DNA of 64,000 nucleotides from Paenibacillus arenilitoris (lineage in GTDB: Bacteria; Bacillota; Bacilli; Paenibacillales; Paenibacillaceae). A program made the translations under genes and the position numbers. The stretch spans positions 1 through 64,000 of the forward strand of contig NZ_JACXIY010000012.1 in the NCBI RefSeq assembly GCF_014705655.1, in the 5' to 3' direction. The notes beneath the pieces were generated by a model that had not been told where the DNA came from, did no database searches, and worked only from the letters and a program-made list of their open reading frames with translations. Position 1 is the stretch's first letter. Each line of letters opens with the position of its first letter. This document shows, piece after piece, positions 61,109-64,000 of this stretch.

Positions 61109-64000
61109 TGAACGGAATGCTGACTGCCGCCGACCTGCCCGTGCTGTTCGAGGCGGATGCGGCGGTGATTTGCGGCTCTTTCGCCGGCATCGCCTGCGCG
61201 GTGCGGCTCGCGGCGCGGGGGAAGAAGGTCGTCGTGCTCGAGCCGAGGACGTACCTCGGCCGGGAATTGACCGCAACGCTCCGGCCGTGGCTGACGCTGC
61301 CGGAAGGCACGCGCCCGGAGCTGCTGCCGCTGCCGGTCCGGCATATTTTGAAGGGGCAAGGCGAGGCGGCGGAAGGCCGCGATGTGCCGCTGCACCCCGA
61401 TTCGCTGAAGCGCGGCCTGGAGGATTTGCTGGCGGAGCATGGCATCGACCTGCTGTACGCGACTTTGCCGATCGCGGTTATGCGCGCATCGGGGCGAGCG
61501 GCGGGGCTTGTCGTCGCGAACAAGTCGGGCCGCCAGGCGGTGCGCTGCCCGCTCGTCGTCGACGCGACCGAAACGGCGCTTTCGGCCGCCTTGTGCGGGG
61601 AGGACGCTCAGGCATACGCGGGGGGCTCCACGGCGCTTTATCGGCGTACGCTGGAATTTACGGGCGTTGCCTTGGACGCGGATACGGCGCTGGAGGTGCC
61701 GGCGGATATCGGCGTCGCCGGCAACCGGATCGCGCTGCGCCAAGGCTACCTGGGCAAGGAGCATCGGCTGGCCGAATTCGGCTTTGCCGCGGACAGCGGC
61801 AACCGGCTGGCTTCGGACAGGGACCGCGAGGCGGAGGCGCGGCGCATCGGCATGCGGCTGGCCAAGCACTTGATGAACGAGGTGCCGGCGTTCCGCAAGG
61901 CGACCTTCGCCGCGGCTTCGCACGAGCTGCTCGGTCCGTTCCCGATCGATGCGGGTAGCGAGGCGGAACGGAGTGGCCGATTCGAGCCGGAAGAGCTTGC
62001 CTCTTCCGTGCCCGGCGTATATGTCCTCGGAGCGCGGCTCATCCGGCATGGCGACGCGTCGCTGCTGGATCCGGTGCAGGCCGCAGCGGCCGGCGAGCGT
62101 CTGGCGGACGCTCTGCTTGCGAAGCAGACCGATACGGATGTACCGGACTGCGAAACGTATGAAGCCGTTGCGGGAGCAAGCGGTTTGTCCGGCGGCGCGG
62201 AGGATTGGGAGATCATCGTTCCGGCTCTGACCGGAAGCGACGGGACGGGGCGAACGGTTTGCGTGGGGGCTCAGCCGATCCCCCTCCTTAAGCACGCGGA
62301 CGTCCTCGTTGCCGGCGGCGGAACGAGCGGCGCCTGCGCTTCGATTACGGCGGCGCGGGAAGGGATGGATACGCTGCTGCTCGAGCTGAATCCCGGCCTC
62401 GGCGGCACCGGCACCTTCGGCGGCGTCGACAGCTATTGGTTCGGCAAGCGGGACGGCTACGCGGCGCAAATCACGGAGGACGTGCTGGCCGTGCAGCGCG
62501 ACATCCGCTACAAGGGACATAAGTGGAACCTCGAGGCGAAGATGTACGCTCTGCTTCGGATGGCGAATCAGGCGGGCGTCGATCCGTTGTTCAACGCCAT
62601 TACGTTCGGCGCGGTCAAAAGCGGAAGCCGCGTAATCGGCGCCGTCGCGGCAACCCGCTGGGGCGCTTATGCGGCAACGGCGCATGCCGTGATCGACGCG
62701 ACCGGCGACGGCGACGTCGCGGCGATGGCCGGCGCGCCGTTCGTCTACGGCTCCGAGAAGGATCATACCGTCATGTGGTATTCGCTCGCCCAGTTCCAGA
62801 CGCCGGTCAAGCTGCAGAACAATTTCACGAGCATGGTCGACGTATCGAACGCGCTCGATTACACGCGGGCGATCCTGGCCGGCCGCCGCCGGGGCAGCGG
62901 CTGCCACGATCACGGCATCTACGTCGCGACGAGGGAGAGCCGGCATATGATCGGCGACGTCGTCATGCGGCTGACCGATCAGCTGCTTCACCGCCGCTGG
63001 CCGGACGTAGTCAACGTCCATTTCAGCAACCATGACGTGAAGGGCGTCAGCGGCGCGGAGTGGGTGAACGTCGGCTTGATTCCGCCGAATCTGGAAATCG
63101 AAATCCCTTACCGCATGCTGCTGCCGCGAGGGCTGGAGGGCATTCTCGTCGTCGGCAAGGCGATATCGGCGACGCATGACGCCCTGCCGGCGATCCGGAT
63201 GCAGTCGGATCTCGAGAACCTGGGCGCGGTTGCCGCGCTGGCGGCGGCGCAGGCCGTGCGGTCGAGGATCGCGCCGAGGAGCATCGACGTTAAGGCGCTG
63301 CAGCGGAGGCTGGTTCGGGAGCGGCTCATCCCCGAAGAGACGCTTGCGAGAGAGCTTGCTCCGCTGCTCTACGCCGACGACGAGCTGAGCCGGCTGGTCG
63401 ATTCCATCGAGTCCGAGGAGCCGCTCTACGAATATTCGAACATGCGGATGAACGAGGTGTACCGCGCGGCGATGCCGTTCGTCGAGATTTGCTCGGCGGG
63501 GCCGCGGATCGTTCCTTACGCAGAGCGCGCCATGGCGGAGGCGGTCGGCGTGAAGCGGATTCGGCTGGCGCAGGCGCTCGCCATGCTCGGCTCGAGCGAA
63601 GGCGTGCCGGTCCTGATCGACGCGATCATGGCCGAATTGACCGGCGACGGGCTGCCGGTCAGGACGGCGGACATTATGTACGTGCAGCTCCCGCCCGATC
63701 ACGGGGCGATGCCGGACGTCGCGTACTTGCTTTATTCGCTCGCGCAGGCGGCGGATCCGCGCTCGGTTCCGGTATGGGAGAGGGTGGCGGCGCTGCTCCG
63801 TCCGGACGAGGACGATTTCAAAGATACGCGGCAAGGCATCTTTTATTACGTCGACGCGGTTTGCCGGGGCGCGGAGCGGCTTGGCGACAGGCGGGCGATT
63901 GCGGTTCTCGAGCGGCTGCATGCCATCCCGCTGTTCAAGGATCAGCAAAGCCTGAGCGGCGCTCAGCCGGACTATTTTCTGGAGCGGCGGTCGATGCTCG
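61109..64000 (+). CDS. FAD-dependent oxidoreductase with two Rossmann domains (runs off the window)
   Basis: At least 964 codons are open from ATG 61109 to the window end without a stop; the C-terminus is missing. Two FAD-binding regions occur in tandem: an N-terminal one with the loop AVICGSFAGIACAVR (about residues 18-32; the GxGxxG is altered) and a canonical one, VLVAGGGTSGACAS (about residue 397), followed by GTGTFGG and IDATGDGDVA (FAD_oxidored type). The last 200 residues are helical and repeat-like. It may oxidise a sugar or polyol from the pathway. GAAGGATGTG precedes the ATG. The overlapping 993-codon antisense frame is a shadow. Confidence 0.85.

Noticed and set aside
60967..63948. 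A 993-codon antisense open frame opposite the flavoprotein and GH36 genes
   Set aside because: It is opposite a frame with clear FAD-binding motifs; its translation is Arg/His/Asp-rich and has no recognisable domain. Long antisense frames are expected in this GC-rich sequence.

Overview
The window looks like chromosomal DNA of a high-GC, endospore-forming Paenibacillaceae bacterium (Paenibacillus/Cohnella type). The signs are YesM/YesN two-component pairs beside LplB/LplC-type sugar permeases, SleB-type cell-wall hydrolase, CBO0543 and DUF3231 spore-former families, Gmad2 and FIMAH domains, cre-like CcpA sites, and strong GGAGG ribosome binding sites. This is inferred from gene content; no rRNA is present and only one tRNA.

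Region 1 (1-7400) is a sugar-uptake locus with an unusual layout: two permease genes point left, while a YesM-type histidine kinase, a YesN-type AraC response regulator and a large solute-binding lipoprotein point right. Region 2 (7400-8030) is a gene-free stretch packed with short repeats. Region 3 (8031-16922) holds a small methyltransferase and an 8-kb gene for a giant DUF11-repeat protein; the gene appears to start at an AUU codon and is split by a one-base frame break inside its fifteenth repeat. Region 4 (16985-23353) has a membrane-anchored parvulin-type foldase and a 1,652-residue secreted beta-helix protein with many accessory domains. The upstream element of the foldase gene is nearly the same as that of the region 1 lipoprotein gene, which suggests one regulon interrupted by the DUF11 segment. 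An AT-rich array of four 23-bp palindromes follows.

Region 5 (23784-41763) is ordinary chromosomal content: Lrp regulator and hydrolase, VOC plus YcaQ-type DNA glycosylase, azoreductase, AraC/PhyH pair, hydrolase, methyltransferase, SleB protein, Gmad2 lipoprotein, tRNA-Pro(GGG), MFS exporter plus quinone oxidoreductase, two CBO0543 membrane proteins, DUF3231 protein, aldo/keto reductase and a second MFS transporter. It also contains a dehydrogenase remnant, a broken small membrane gene and a family of inverted intergenic repeats.

Region 6 (41843-64000, running off the end) is the most interesting part. A clear sigma-A promoter is followed by three identical palindromic operators in a 300-nt leader, then an apparent operon of sixteen rightward genes: LacI regulator, ABC importer (two permeases, binding lipoprotein), terminator, amidohydrolase, an unrecognised toroid-type protein, FGGY kinase, Asp/Glu-racemase-fold protein, class II FBP-type aldolase, GH38 alpha-mannosidase, class II AraD-type aldolase, OtnK-type kinase, GmhA-like SIS isomerase, ROK kinase, GH36 alpha-galactosidase and a two-Rossmann FAD oxidoreductase. 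Many of these genes overlap by a few bases. The set suggests uptake of a glycan fragment, cytoplasmic hydrolysis of alpha-manno and alpha-galacto linkages, and at least two kinase/aldolase branches into central metabolism. Several of the enzymes lack residues that are standard in their families, so the true substrates may be unusual (a manno-heptose is one testable idea).
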